Assembly: GCA_029240195.1 (NCBI GenBank)
Contig: JARBTN010000049.1
Location: 1 to 33,598, forward strand
Length of the DNA: 33,598 bases
Reading direction: 5' to 3'
DNA from: Chlamydiales bacterium
GTDB taxonomy: Bacteria > Chlamydiota > Chlamydiia > Chlamydiales > JARBTN01
Shown here: positions 8,769 through 18,091 of the stretch, piece after piece
How the letters are laid out: each line of letters opens with the position of its first letter
Position numbering within the stretch: the stretch's first letter is position 1
Program-made: the position numbers and the translations under genes
The notes under the pieces: generated by a model
Seen by the model: only the letters and a program-made list of their open reading frames with translations
What the model was told of the DNA's origin: nothing
The model's database searches: none

Positions 8769-10466
8769 ATGGATTTTATCAGCCAACTTTTGGATAGCGG
8801 ATTGAGTAAACAAGACCCTAATCGGACTGTTTACACTCATAAAAGACATCCGGTTTTTCACTATGGCGAGCCTGCTGAGGGAAAAGAAGATTATCGCCCA
8901 GCCAAGTTAAGCGAAATGATTAAAGGCTTTCAAGAACTTTTCCCCGCCGATAAAGTACCTGTTCGTAAGACACGCCTTCGCGCTATTAAGGTGCTCAATC
9001 AAAAAATCGATAGCCATAACCAAAAATTAAGCTTTTTACAAAAAATGATCGAGAAATTATCTCTCGGTATTTTTTCTTTTAAATATCGTCCGCTTCAATT
9101 AAGCGCTGAGGAAAAAATACTTTTATCCTCTTTAGAGAAAAGAAAATCATTAAAAGCAGAGGCCCTAGCCCAAGGAAAAGAACTGAGCGAACAAGAGCTA
9201 ATCGCCGGCTCCTCTTTAGATCATCTCCTTTGCCAAGGGGACAAAAAATGCATCCTCTATGCTGTTCCAAATAATGGCCTTGGTGATATTGCCTGCGCTC
9301 TTAAATTTGCCAATCAACTTGTCGATCGGTTGGGGGTTAAGCCAGAAAATATTGTGATCGCTTCTGACGATCCTCAATTAGTCGCTATCTTTAACGTAAA
9401 GAATTTTTCCGTCTCTTCTATCGATCAGGCAGCTCAGGTGAAAGATGCTGTCATCCAGCTAAGCTTACCAGATACGACCAAATCTCCTCGAATGAAGATA
9501 GCTGAATCTAAGTTGCCGACGCTCTGTTTGAGCGAATATAACTGTAGTGTCAATAAAGATTGGTCCGGTGAAGTTAGAGACGATGAGATAGAGCAAAGAG
9601 GAGCTTTTGGGTTGGGCTCTAGCCATGTTGGAATTTTAATCGATCATAGCTTGGCTGGTTTTGCCTATTCCGCAGAAGCTACTGAACCGACGGAAAGGCT
9701 CAAAAAGCTTAAGCTGGCCTCACCTCTGATTCAGGAGGCGGTTTTAGGCCATTCTTTTGAGGAGGAAAAAGAAGAACAGCTAATTCAAGACTTTGCTAAA
9801 AATAGCAAACTCTATTTTGGCTATGCCTTTGGTATCATGACGAAATATGCTTTTACTGAAGCTATATTAGAAATGGAAAAAGAGCAAAGCGAAGATTGCG
9901 TCTTCTTTTTCCCCGGCAAAGGGGGCGGATTTGAAGAGCTAAGAGACATCTATCAAAAAAACGGCGTCGGTAAATTAGAAATTGTCTCTTATGATAAAGA
10001 AAAAGGAACGATTGAAGAAAAAACCTATCAATTAGAAGGTGAGGGTACAAAAAAAGTGCGCATTATTTGTGGCCCAGTCGCTCACCAAGATATCTTCCCC
10101 CTTTTACTGGCATCTGAAAAGGAGTCGCTAGCTACCGGAGACCAGTCTTTTAGCGAAGCGATATCGGCGAATAAAAATTTTGTCTATGAAACGCTCAGCC
10201 ATAAGAGAAGCCTTGGCGAGTCGATCGATCAGCTTTACGCTTCAAAACAGGGCAAGCGCGCTTTTTTTGAGGGGATTTTTGATTCTACTTCTACTTCTCC
10301 CTTAATAGTTACGGCAAGAAATTTTGCCAAGGCTTTGCAAAAAGGAAAAGAAAATGGCTATCAGTCGATCCATGCCATCAATCTGGCCATTTGCCAGGAA
10401 AAAGACTGCTTGCTCAATATTGCTGACGTGATGAATGAACTTTTATTGAAGAACGGGGCTAAATAA
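8769..10466 (+). CDS. Large hypothetical protein; possible GT-B-like fold (EarP-reminiscent C-terminus)
   Basis: YAVPNNGLGDIACALKFANQLVDRLG and PLLLASEKESLATGDQSFSEAISANKNFVYETLSHK resemble GT-B N- and C-domain signatures. Family not confidently assigned. Confidence 0.55.
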   Translation: MDFISQLLDSGLSKQDPNRTVYTHKRHPVFHYGEPAEGKEDYRPAKLSEMIKGFQELFPADKVPVRKTRLRAIKVLNQKIDSHNQKLSFLQKMIEKLSLGIFSFKYRPLQLSAEEKILLSSLEKRKSLKAEALAQGKELSEQELIAGSSLDHLLCQGDKKCILYAVPNNGLGDIACALKFANQLVDRLGVKPENIVIASDDPQLVAIFNVKNFSVSSIDQAAQVKDAVIQLSLPDTTKSPRMKIAESKLPTLCLSEYNCSVNKDWSGEVRDDEIEQRGAFGLGSSHVGILIDHSLAGFAYSAEATEPTERLKKLKLASPLIQEAVLGHSFEEEKEEQLIQDFAKNSKLYFGYAFGIMTKYAFTEAILEMEKEQSEDCVFFFPGKGGGFEELRDIYQKNGVGKLEIVSYDKEKGTIEEKTYQLEGEGTKKVRIICGPVAHQDIFPLLLASEKESLATGDQSFSEAISANKNFVYETLSHKRSLGESIDQLYASKQGKRAFFEGIFDSTSTSPLIVTARNFAKALQKGKENGYQSIHAINLAICQEKDCLLNIADVMNELLLKNGAK

Positions 10467-11062
10467 ATTTTGCAGAACCTTGAGTCGGGCAGTTTTAGCG
10501 CCGCCTGATCCTCGTTAAAACTTTTGATTCACTGTTCTAGGGCTATTGGAGGCGCTTTTTCTATGAAATAGGCTATTCTTTTAGCAAATGCGCTCTAGCA
10601 TCCTCTTATTGCACCTGGTTTGAAAAATTGCAGTTAGAGAGAGACAAAAAAAACGGCTTACTCCCTTATAACCTAATCAATTTTGAATATTTTTTTGTCA
10701 TCGCTTAGGCTGAGCCAAGGCTGACTTGAAGCTGTTCTAGCTTAATTTTCAAATGCCAAGAGCCTGTTTCCTTCCTAATAATCTTCTTGCAATTTTATGC
10801 CAATGACTCAACTGGCCAGCGTTCATCTTTTTAGAAAAAAGCTTGAGACATGCTTGTGAACCGCTGCTTATAAAGGAATTGTCTGGTTTATAGTCTGGAG
10901 CCTTTGGATTTTGAGCATTTCTCAGCTATAGTATTGATCGCTCAAATTCGATCTTTTTTTAAAAGCAAAAGATGGCCTTTTATCTATTTTTAGCCTAAAA
11001 TTTAGAAGCAAATACTTATACAATATAAAATAATATCTTAAACGTAAAAATTAGGATTAGAG

Positions 11063-12469
11063 ATGCTCTCTTTAGCCTCTGGAATCAAAGAAAGGCTTCA
11101 ACAAGCTTTTATTGACAACGGTATCTCAATTGACGTGAGATCAGACCATATCGTCGTAGAAAGCTCTTTAAATCAAACCGAAGAAAAAATTAGGCAAATT
11201 GTTGAGTCATCTGGATTTTGCCCCTTAATATTTAAAAACAAAAGCAATAGAAATTTTGTTTTTACCATCACGCCTTATAAGATCCCGGAATTTTTCCATA
11301 GAGGCGGTATTTCTACCATTAACTGTAAAGGGACGCTTTCTCCCGATGTGGAATTATCTTCAGCTTTGCAAGCAATTGATATCGAGCATGAAGCGCGTTA
11401 TTTTAGCGTGTATGAAGTTTCGTCTTTATTGAGGCCTGCAGCTTTTTTAACTGGCCCTGAAGATTCTGTGGTACATGACAGATGGTCAGCAGTGAACCAT
11501 TTTAGAGCGTTCATTTCGCCGGCGCTCAATCAGGGGCTAGCTGAGATCCTCTCACCCCATGTCAAGGATGCATATCCTATTTTAGAAATCGGAAGCGGCA
11601 TCGGTTACACTCTCCCTGAAAATATCTCCTCTCAGACAATCAGAATCCAACCCGCCCTTTCAGAATGCCAAATATTTAGGAAAATGCATCCAAACCCCCT
11701 CTATCAAATGAGTGTCGAAGGGCTCTACAATTCCCTGATAGGGAATGGAAAAAAAATCCCCCTTTTTTTTGCTTTAAATGTCTTTGATACAATGCCTGCT
11801 GATGAAAGGAAAAAAAGTATCTGGCAAATTTCTCAGCTCCAAAGTGCGGGCGACCGTCTTTTAGTGATGCTCGATACAAATCCTTGTTTAGATGTCGCTG
11901 TGAGGCAGCTTGAAATACAATATCCTGGGCACGCTGCATTGCCTTATTTTCCAAAGGGAAATGCATGTCATAAGTTGTCTCTCATTCTGATTCCTTTAGA
12001 ATTCATCCCCATTCACCCCTCCGGAATTGATTTGGTGGATCTGATACAAAGCCAGTCTATTGCCTGTATGAGAGGACATACATCGCAAATGCAGCTGGAA
12101 TTTGAACGTCTACACAGAGAACATCATCTTAAAGTGATCGCTCTTGAAGACTTTTTTATTGGACAGATAAAAGATGACTTACAACAGGCAGGTTACAGCG
12201 CGGATATTTATTATCATGCCTCATTTACAACAGGTGAAGTTTCAAAAGAACTATCGGCAGTCAAACAGGATCTGATCTATAAGTCAGTATCAGATACGGC
12301 GACTGTTCGACAATGGTCATTAGACGACAAAAACTTGCTAAATGGGCTCAATGAAAAAGCCCTTAAAGTGCCGACTCTCTTTAATGAGGCTTTCCTTGAA
12401 GGTCTTAGAAAAAAGGGGCAGAAAATATTTGGCGCTGAGATTCTAGTCATTCAAGCGGCTAAAGGGTGA
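11063..12469 (+). CDS. Hypothetical protein with a methyltransferase-like central region
   Basis: ILEIGSGIGYTLPENI (SAM motif I-like), FFALNVFDTMPADERKKSIWQISQLQSAGDRLLVMLD (motif IV/V-like). Confidence 0.5.
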   Translation: MLSLASGIKERLQQAFIDNGISIDVRSDHIVVESSLNQTEEKIRQIVESSGFCPLIFKNKSNRNFVFTITPYKIPEFFHRGGISTINCKGTLSPDVELSSALQAIDIEHEARYFSVYEVSSLLRPAAFLTGPEDSVVHDRWSAVNHFRAFISPALNQGLAEILSPHVKDAYPILEIGSGIGYTLPENISSQTIRIQPALSECQIFRKMHPNPLYQMSVEGLYNSLIGNGKKIPLFFALNVFDTMPADERKKSIWQISQLQSAGDRLLVMLDTNPCLDVAVRQLEIQYPGHAALPYFPKGNACHKLSLILIPLEFIPIHPSGIDLVDLIQSQSIACMRGHTSQMQLEFERLHREHHLKVIALEDFFIGQIKDDLQQAGYSADIYYHASFTTGEVSKELSAVKQDLIYKSVSDTATVRQWSLDDKNLLNGLNEKALKVPTLFNEAFLEGLRKKGQKIFGAEILVIQAAKG

Positions 12470-12528
12470 CCTCTCTTTCCTTCACTTCATAGTGAGGGAG
12501 TGCCTAGACTATTTTTTTAATGTGAGAG

Positions 12529-13125
12529 ATGATGAATTCCTTAATCTTAAAAGATTTTTATTTTGTCAGGCATGGGCAGACCGATTGGAATGTGCGCCAG
12601 CTTTGCCAAGGACAGACCGACATCGAGCTAAACTCGCAAGGCATGAAAGAGGCGCAAGCTGTCGCTCAAAAGTTGCAATCCCTTCACTTTGATGCCATCT
12701 ACTCGAGCCATTTGAAGCGGGCTGAGCAGACGGCTCAAATCATTCGAGAGCATTTAGGGGCGAGAAGCTATTCTCTAGAGCTCGTTGAAGATTTGCAAGA
12801 GCGGTATTGGGGCTCATTGGAAGGGGATAGCAGCGAAAAGATGTATGCCTTTGAAAGGGAGGAATCGGCATTCACCCCATCAGATTATCAAAAAACGCAG
12901 GTGGAGAGCCTCTCTCAGTTTAAAGAGCGGATTGTGGCCGGTATCAACGCGTGCCTGAAAAAAAGTGCTTTCCCTCTCATCGTCTCTCATGGCCGCGTCT
13001 TTTACACTCTATGCCAGCTCTTAGGGATCGGGCAAGTGAAGCAACTGCCAAATGCCTGGGTCACCCATTGCCAGCCTCATCAGTCAGGGTGGCGCATTCT
13101 GGATGCCAATGGCCATTGCTTATAA
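12529..13125 (+). CDS. Histidine phosphatase (phosphoglycerate mutase-like)
   Basis: DFYFVRHGQTDWNVRQLCQGQTDIELNSQGMKEAQAVAQKL...IYSSHLKRAEQTAQII...LPLIVSHGRVF-type motifs (RHG and second His). Confidence 0.9.
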   Translation: MMNSLILKDFYFVRHGQTDWNVRQLCQGQTDIELNSQGMKEAQAVAQKLQSLHFDAIYSSHLKRAEQTAQIIREHLGARSYSLELVEDLQERYWGSLEGDSSEKMYAFEREESAFTPSDYQKTQVESLSQFKERIVAGINACLKKSAFPLIVSHGRVFYTLCQLLGIGQVKQLPNAWVTHCQPHQSGWRILDANGHCL

Positions 13126-13143
13126 TTTTTTTAAGGAATCATC

Positions 13144-13852
13144 ATGAATAAAAAGATCTACCTCACCGTTGACGACGGGCCTTCTTCCCATACCGTTAAA
13201 AAACTTCAGTTGCTCCTCTCTTTAAAGATTCCGGCCATTTGGTTTTGTCGAGGGGAGTGTTTAGAAAAGCATTTAGAGAGCATTGTCTTTGCTATTCAAA
13301 ATGGTTTTTTGATTGGCAATCACTCCTATAGCCACCCCTATTTTTCAAAAATTTCGTTTGAAAAAGCCCGAGAAGAAATTCTTCAGACAGAGTCTTTGAT
13401 TGAAAGAGCGTATCAACTGTCGGGGGTTGCAAGAGAAAAGAAACTCTTTCGCTTTCCTTATTTAGATAAGGGGGGAGAAGTGGCTTCAGAAAAGCGCCTC
13501 TTCTTGCAAGCGTTTTTAAAGGAGCAAGGGTTTGAAAGGCTTGCGCTCTCTCAAGTCAACTATCGCTACTACCTGGAGAATCACTGGGATCAGGAAATCG
13601 ATGTGCCTTGGACCTTTGATGCAAGGGAATACGCCCTTTTCAGCGAGCGCTACATGCAAAAATATGGATTATTTGAAGTCGATGATTTTTTAAAGCTCCT
13701 TAGAGCGGCAAGACCCGGAAAAAGGATTTGGCCTCACAACTGCCGGCTCTAACGATATCGTCTTGTTGCACGACTTTGAAGAGACACATCACCTTTTCGA
13801 GCCGATGGTTCGCCATTTGATTGCTTTGGGGACTGCATGTCTGGAATTTTAA
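13144..13852 (+). pseudogene. Polysaccharide deacetylase-like gene with an apparent +1 frameshift near 13719-13723
   Basis: Frame 1: KKIYLTVDDGPSSHTVKKLQLL...GNHSYSHPYFSKISFEKAREEI (NodB homology), stops at 13752. The +1 frame after GGAAAAAGG continues GFGLTTAGSNDIVLLHDFEETHHLFEPMVRHLIALGTACLEF* to 13852, which contains the expected IVLLHD motif. Confidence 0.75.
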
Positions 13853-13961
13853 ATGGGCGTTTTTCCCTTATTTTTGGGAAGAGTTAGCTTGTGTTTGGCA
13901 AATTAGATGTTTAAGTAATTTTTTAAAACAAATAGAATCATACCACTATAAAGAGGACGCG

Positions 13962-14621
13962 ATGACACCGACCATTCAAGTAGACTATCAAACTTGCTGC
14001 GCCCAATTCAGCTGGCCTGAGCTGACGACAAACGAAGAATTGGCTTTTAAAGAGGTTTACTCAAATGTAAGGGATGAGTCGATAGCTATGGCCACGTCGC
14101 GAGCCTTGAGCTCCATTCAAGCTGTAGATGCCCTAATTCCCAATTTATCTGCCATCTATAATCGTGAATGGAGCCGCATCGAAGCGATGCAGGTGATAGC
14201 AGAAGAAATAGATCGTAAACATCAGCGGCAGACACCCACTTTGGTGAGAAATGCCTCTGCTGCCGAAAAAATTGTTTTAGCAATCTTTAAAAGGTCCATC
14301 GAAGCCGCAAGAAATGATTTAAATGCAGAAGAGCTGGATACGGGCACTCTTTTATTTGGCATGCCAGAGGCAAAAAGTCTGCTGGCAGGGCAAATTCAGG
14401 GGGATGCCTTTCGAGAGAAAGAAAATATTTTGCAAAAGCTCAAGCAGATGAGAGATAATTATCCCACCGATACTAGCAGCATGCCTTTGCAGCAGCAACA
14501 GCTGCTTTTACAAGTTGATCGGCAAATCGCCCATCTGGAATCGACACTTCCTCTGATGGCTCAATTGAGAGAGCAATCTGCCATCTCTGAACCTTCTGAA
14601 GAGATAGGTTCAGCAGACTAG
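13962..14621 (+). CDS. Hypothetical protein, helical
   Basis: ATG at 13962 after AGAGGACGCG; ORF MTPTIQVDYQTCCAQFSWPELTT.... The upstream extension to 13821 overlaps the deacetylase tail and is unlikely. Confidence 0.6.
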   Translation: MTPTIQVDYQTCCAQFSWPELTTNEELAFKEVYSNVRDESIAMATSRALSSIQAVDALIPNLSAIYNREWSRIEAMQVIAEEIDRKHQRQTPTLVRNASAAEKIVLAIFKRSIEAARNDLNAEELDTGTLLFGMPEAKSLLAGQIQGDAFREKENILQKLKQMRDNYPTDTSSMPLQQQQLLLQVDRQIAHLESTLPLMAQLREQSAISEPSEEIGSAD

Positions 14622-14638
14622 ACGCAATAGGGAAATCC

Positions 14639-15241
14639 ATGAAAATGCCCCAACTCATCTATATCAATGGCCCGTCGAGCAGTGGTAAGACGACGCTTGC
14701 CAAAGCGTTGCAGCAAGAGCTCCATCCCCCATTTTTACATATCGGCATCGACCGCCTGATCGGCATGATGCCTGATAAGCTCAATGACTGGGAGGGGGGA
14801 GCTGCACCTCTTGGCTTTAGTTGGAAGGAATCTTTCGATGAAGCAGGGCACGCTGTGCAGGAGCTCTGCTTGGGCCCATTCGCTGAAAAAATTGTGGAGA
14901 CACTCAAGCAAGTGGTCTTGACGATGGCTAAGATGGGGCATTTCATCATCATCGACGACATCTCTTTTGGCGCCAGCCAAGTAGATCTTTGGAGAGAGGC
15001 GTTAAAAGACTACTCTGTCCTTTGGGTTGGGTTAAATCTGCCTTTAAAGACCTTAGAAGAGCGGGAAAAGGCGCGGGGCAATCGCATCTTGGGATCCGCT
15101 CGGGCGCAATTCTCTCAGGTGCATCGAGATGTGTCCTATGACCTGAGATTCAATACTGAGAAAGAGTCCTTGGAGATGATATTGCATGCCATTAAGGCCG
15201 CTATTATGAGTCCGGACTATCAGCCGCCAGATTTTTGGTGA
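14639..15241 (+). CDS. Chloramphenicol phosphotransferase (CPT)-like kinase
   Basis: IYINGPSSSGKTTLAKALQQ (P-loop), HIGIDRLIGMMP (conserved Asp after the P-loop), VLWVGLNLPLKTLEEREKARGNRILGSARAQFSQVHRDVSYDLRFNT. Confidence 0.8.
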   Translation: MKMPQLIYINGPSSSGKTTLAKALQQELHPPFLHIGIDRLIGMMPDKLNDWEGGAAPLGFSWKESFDEAGHAVQELCLGPFAEKIVETLKQVVLTMAKMGHFIIIDDISFGASQVDLWREALKDYSVLWVGLNLPLKTLEEREKARGNRILGSARAQFSQVHRDVSYDLRFNTEKESLEMILHAIKAAIMSPDYQPPDFW

Positions 15242-15314
15242 AAAATCAAAACACTAACCTTCCCTCCTATTCCTTCTATCATATCCTTTAAAAACATTTA
15301 ATGCAGAGTTTGAG

Positions 15315-15959
15315 ATGCAACATTGTGGGCCAGACCCAAAATCAATTTATCCCCTTCCTGGCGATGACAAGCTCATCTTTTTAAAGCCTTTTGTCCAGGC
15401 AGAAAATATCTTTGTCGGCGATTACACCTATTTCGATGACCGGCAGCATGGCCCGGAGCAGTTTGAACAGCGCAATGTCATCTATAATTATGAGCCGAGC
15501 CGGGTGAAACTGGTGATTGGGAAATTTTGCGCCATCGCCGCTGAGACGCGCTTCATGATGACGGGCAACCATAAGCTTGCGGCTATCAGCACCTATCCTT
15601 TTCCAATCTTTCGGCAGGGGTGGGAGAGTGCTTTTGACTTCTCTGAATTTCCGATGAAGGGCGATATCATCGTCGGCAACGATGTGTGGTTTGGCTATGA
15701 CTCCTTCATCTTGCCAGGGGTCAAAATTGGCCATGGATCGATCATTGCAGCGCGCGCTGTGGTCACGAAAGATGTGCCGCCTTACTCGGTTGTCGCTGGA
15801 AATCCTGGGCGGGTGGTGAAAAAGCGTTTTGATGACGAGACGATTGCTCGCCTGTTATCGGTTGCCTGGTGGGATTGGGAGATAGAGAAGATCAACTCAC
15901 ACCTATCTCTCATCTGCAGCCTGGATATCGATCGCTTAGAGTCTGTGGGCAAGCTTTGA
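15315..15959 (+). CDS. Vat/CatB-like hexapeptide-repeat xenobiotic acetyltransferase
   Basis: VIGKFCAIAAETRFMMTGNHKLAAISTYPFPIF (NH...YPF, catalytic His region), GDIIVGNDVWFGYDSFILPGVKIGHGSIIAARAVVTKDVPPYSVVAGNPGRVVKKRF. Confidence 0.85.
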   Translation: MQHCGPDPKSIYPLPGDDKLIFLKPFVQAENIFVGDYTYFDDRQHGPEQFEQRNVIYNYEPSRVKLVIGKFCAIAAETRFMMTGNHKLAAISTYPFPIFRQGWESAFDFSEFPMKGDIIVGNDVWFGYDSFILPGVKIGHGSIIAARAVVTKDVPPYSVVAGNPGRVVKKRFDDETIARLLSVAWWDWEIEKINSHLSLICSLDIDRLESVGKL

Positions 15960-16045
15960 GGAGAAGAGCCTTCTATAAATGGGGTGCTCCACAAAAGTTA
16001 TCTCTTTTTAATTTTGAATGATAGCCGGCAGAAAAGTTAAAAAAT

Positions 16046-16170
16046 AAAAGGGTTTAAACCTTGGGGCGTCAGCCACATGGTTTAAACCCTTTTTTTTAAA
16101 TCCCTAGGGATTCCAAAGGGCGAGCCCTTTGGTGGGAGAGGGGATGGGGGAGAGGGTGAAATCCTCTCCC
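16046..16170. repeat. Three-hairpin repeat module, copy 1
   Basis: AAAAGGGTTTAAACC(18 nt)GGTTTAAACCCTTTT; CCAAAGGGC-GA-GCCCTTTGG; GGGAGAGG-GTGAAAT-CCTCTCCC. Confidence 0.9.
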
Positions 16171-16362
16171 AGCTCATCAGGTATGGGGCATGCGCTTTGC
16201 AACTGAAAGGCATGGCCGGGGATCAATGGCAGAGTTACTTAGCATTTAATAATTTATTGCGCTATGAATCTAATTAAAAAGTATTTTATTTTAAATAATT
16301 ATCTTAAATTTAATTTTAGGTTTATAATTAAATTTAATTATTAAATTGCATAGAGAGGCCTC

Positions 16363-17898
16363 ATGTCTAATCTTTCCATCCCTTCCAGTTATAGCCCGCT
16401 GCCTGCCCACAGTGAGGAACCTTCGCGCTATAAACGCCTTTCGGTATTTTTAGGGATTCGGAAAGGGGCTCATTTAGAGGCTCATAAAAGCATGCCCGTG
16501 GCCGACCAGAAAGCGCAGGTGGTAGCTAAAAAAATACTTGAGGCCTCTCACCTGACAAAAAAGGACCTTGCTGAGCACGGCATTGCTCTTTCCTTAAAAG
16601 GGGGGAAAACAGCCGTTTTGCGCAAAAACTATGTGCCGCTTCATCTAGCCGAAGATGGAAAGCTAATCAAGCAGAGCGTGAAGACAAAAGAAGTTGCCAT
16701 GATATTCAACCTTCCGAGAAGCCAAATTAAAAAATTTGAGCCGACGCAGCTATCTGAAAAGATGAAGGAAATTTTGCACGAAACAAACGACTTAGCAGAC
16801 CAAATCATCTTAGCGCAAGAGTCTTCGCTGCCGGCATCCTTGTCCTTAGCCCCTGAGCAAAAAAGGGCTCTTTTAAAAACTCTTTCAGAAGCGATGCGTT
16901 CTCCAACAAAGGAGCCCCGCCTATTGCAGGTGGCTGACATCTCCTTTATTTTAGCTGGCAAGACGGCCTATGTGATCTTGCCAGAAGACCCAATCGGCGT
17001 CGGTGCCGATAGCGCCATTAAAAAAGTCTATAACACCGCTTTGAAGACGCTTGAGGTGTTGAAGATGGACCGCTATGAAATGGCCGCAAGCGAAGAGTCT
17101 GCTGTCGAGCGGGAAGCAAAAGTGCTGCAAGAACTCCATGGCCCAAAAAAAGATATCGAGGGGATTGTCCATGCGCCCAAGCTTTTCTTTCGCCTCATCG
17201 ACACAACAGCTGCCAAGCAATCGGCCGCTTTGATCGATCTCTATCAAGGTGACTTGGAGGGCAAAGAGGGGGTTTACCCGACCCAAAAGATTGGAACCGA
17301 GGCCAAATTGCAGGGGGGGAGCAGTCTCCTCAAAGGGCTTGCATTCTTGCACAGTCAGGATGTCGCCCATCAAGATATCAAGCCTGGCAATGTGCTCTAT
17401 CGCAAAGAAGGGAGAGCATTTGATTTTCGCCTGGCCGACTTTGACGGTATTTTAGACTTAAGAAAAAGCACTGAAGTTAGGCCTGTCGATATTGCTCATA
17501 CCAAGCAATTTGTGCCGGTCGGCATGGAGTTGAAACTCAGGGATGTTTTAAGCGTATTGAAGGAAGAAAATTCTCAAGAGGCTAAAGATCAGCTTAAGCA
17601 GCTGCTCAAAGCCAAAGATCTCTTTTGTATGGGATGCGTCCTCTACCAAATGCTCGCCGATCGTCCCGCCTTTTCTCAAGAGTCTTTGATCAGCGAGGGC
17701 TTTTTTGGTGGCCATATCCAAGAAGAGAGCCAAGTCGATTTAACGCCGCTCAAAGAGCGCGGCTATCCTGATCAACTGATCGATCTATTGGGCGAAGTGC
17801 TCGATGTCAAAGGCAGCATTGCGATGAGCCTCGATGCCGAGACCTTTTTAAAGCAATGGGAAGAGGGGGTAGTTGCGTACCAGGCCGAACCCAAATAA
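16363..17898 (+). CDS. Divergent eukaryotic-like Ser/Thr protein kinase
   Basis: LLKGLAFLHSQDVAHQDIKPGNVLYRKEGRAFDFRLADFDGILDL: HQDIKPGN in place of HRDxKxxN and DFD in place of DFG; plausible upstream Glu/Lys region. Confidence 0.8.
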   Translation: MSNLSIPSSYSPLPAHSEEPSRYKRLSVFLGIRKGAHLEAHKSMPVADQKAQVVAKKILEASHLTKKDLAEHGIALSLKGGKTAVLRKNYVPLHLAEDGKLIKQSVKTKEVAMIFNLPRSQIKKFEPTQLSEKMKEILHETNDLADQIILAQESSLPASLSLAPEQKRALLKTLSEAMRSPTKEPRLLQVADISFILAGKTAYVILPEDPIGVGADSAIKKVYNTALKTLEVLKMDRYEMAASEESAVEREAKVLQELHGPKKDIEGIVHAPKLFFRLIDTTAAKQSAALIDLYQGDLEGKEGVYPTQKIGTEAKLQGGSSLLKGLAFLHSQDVAHQDIKPGNVLYRKEGRAFDFRLADFDGILDLRKSTEVRPVDIAHTKQFVPVGMELKLRDVLSVLKEENSQEAKDQLKQLLKAKDLFCMGCVLYQMLADRPAFSQESLISEGFFGGHIQEESQVDLTPLKERGYPDQLIDLLGEVLDVKGSIAMSLDAETFLKQWEEGVVAYQAEPK

Positions 17899-17965
17899 AC
17901 TTAAGGGCGCATCAAGAGCATTTTCTAAGGTGGGTTTGAGGCGTATAGGGGGCAGAAGGATCAAA

Positions 17966-18079
17966 AAAAGGGTTTAAACCTTGGGGCGTTAGCCGCATGG
18001 TTTAAACCCTTTTTCTTTTAAAGCATGCGGGATTCCAAAGGGCAGGCCCTTTGGTGGGGGAGGGTGAAACCCTCTTCCC
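17966..18079. repeat. Three-hairpin repeat module, copy 2 (direct orientation)
   Basis: AAAAGGGTTTAAACC(18 nt)GGTTTAAACCCTTTT; CCAAAGGGC-AG-GCCCTTTGG; GAGGG-TGAAA-CCCTC with flanking GGG/CCC. Internal sequence closely matches copy 1. Confidence 0.9.
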
Positions 18080-18091
18080 GCCTTTTTTTCC

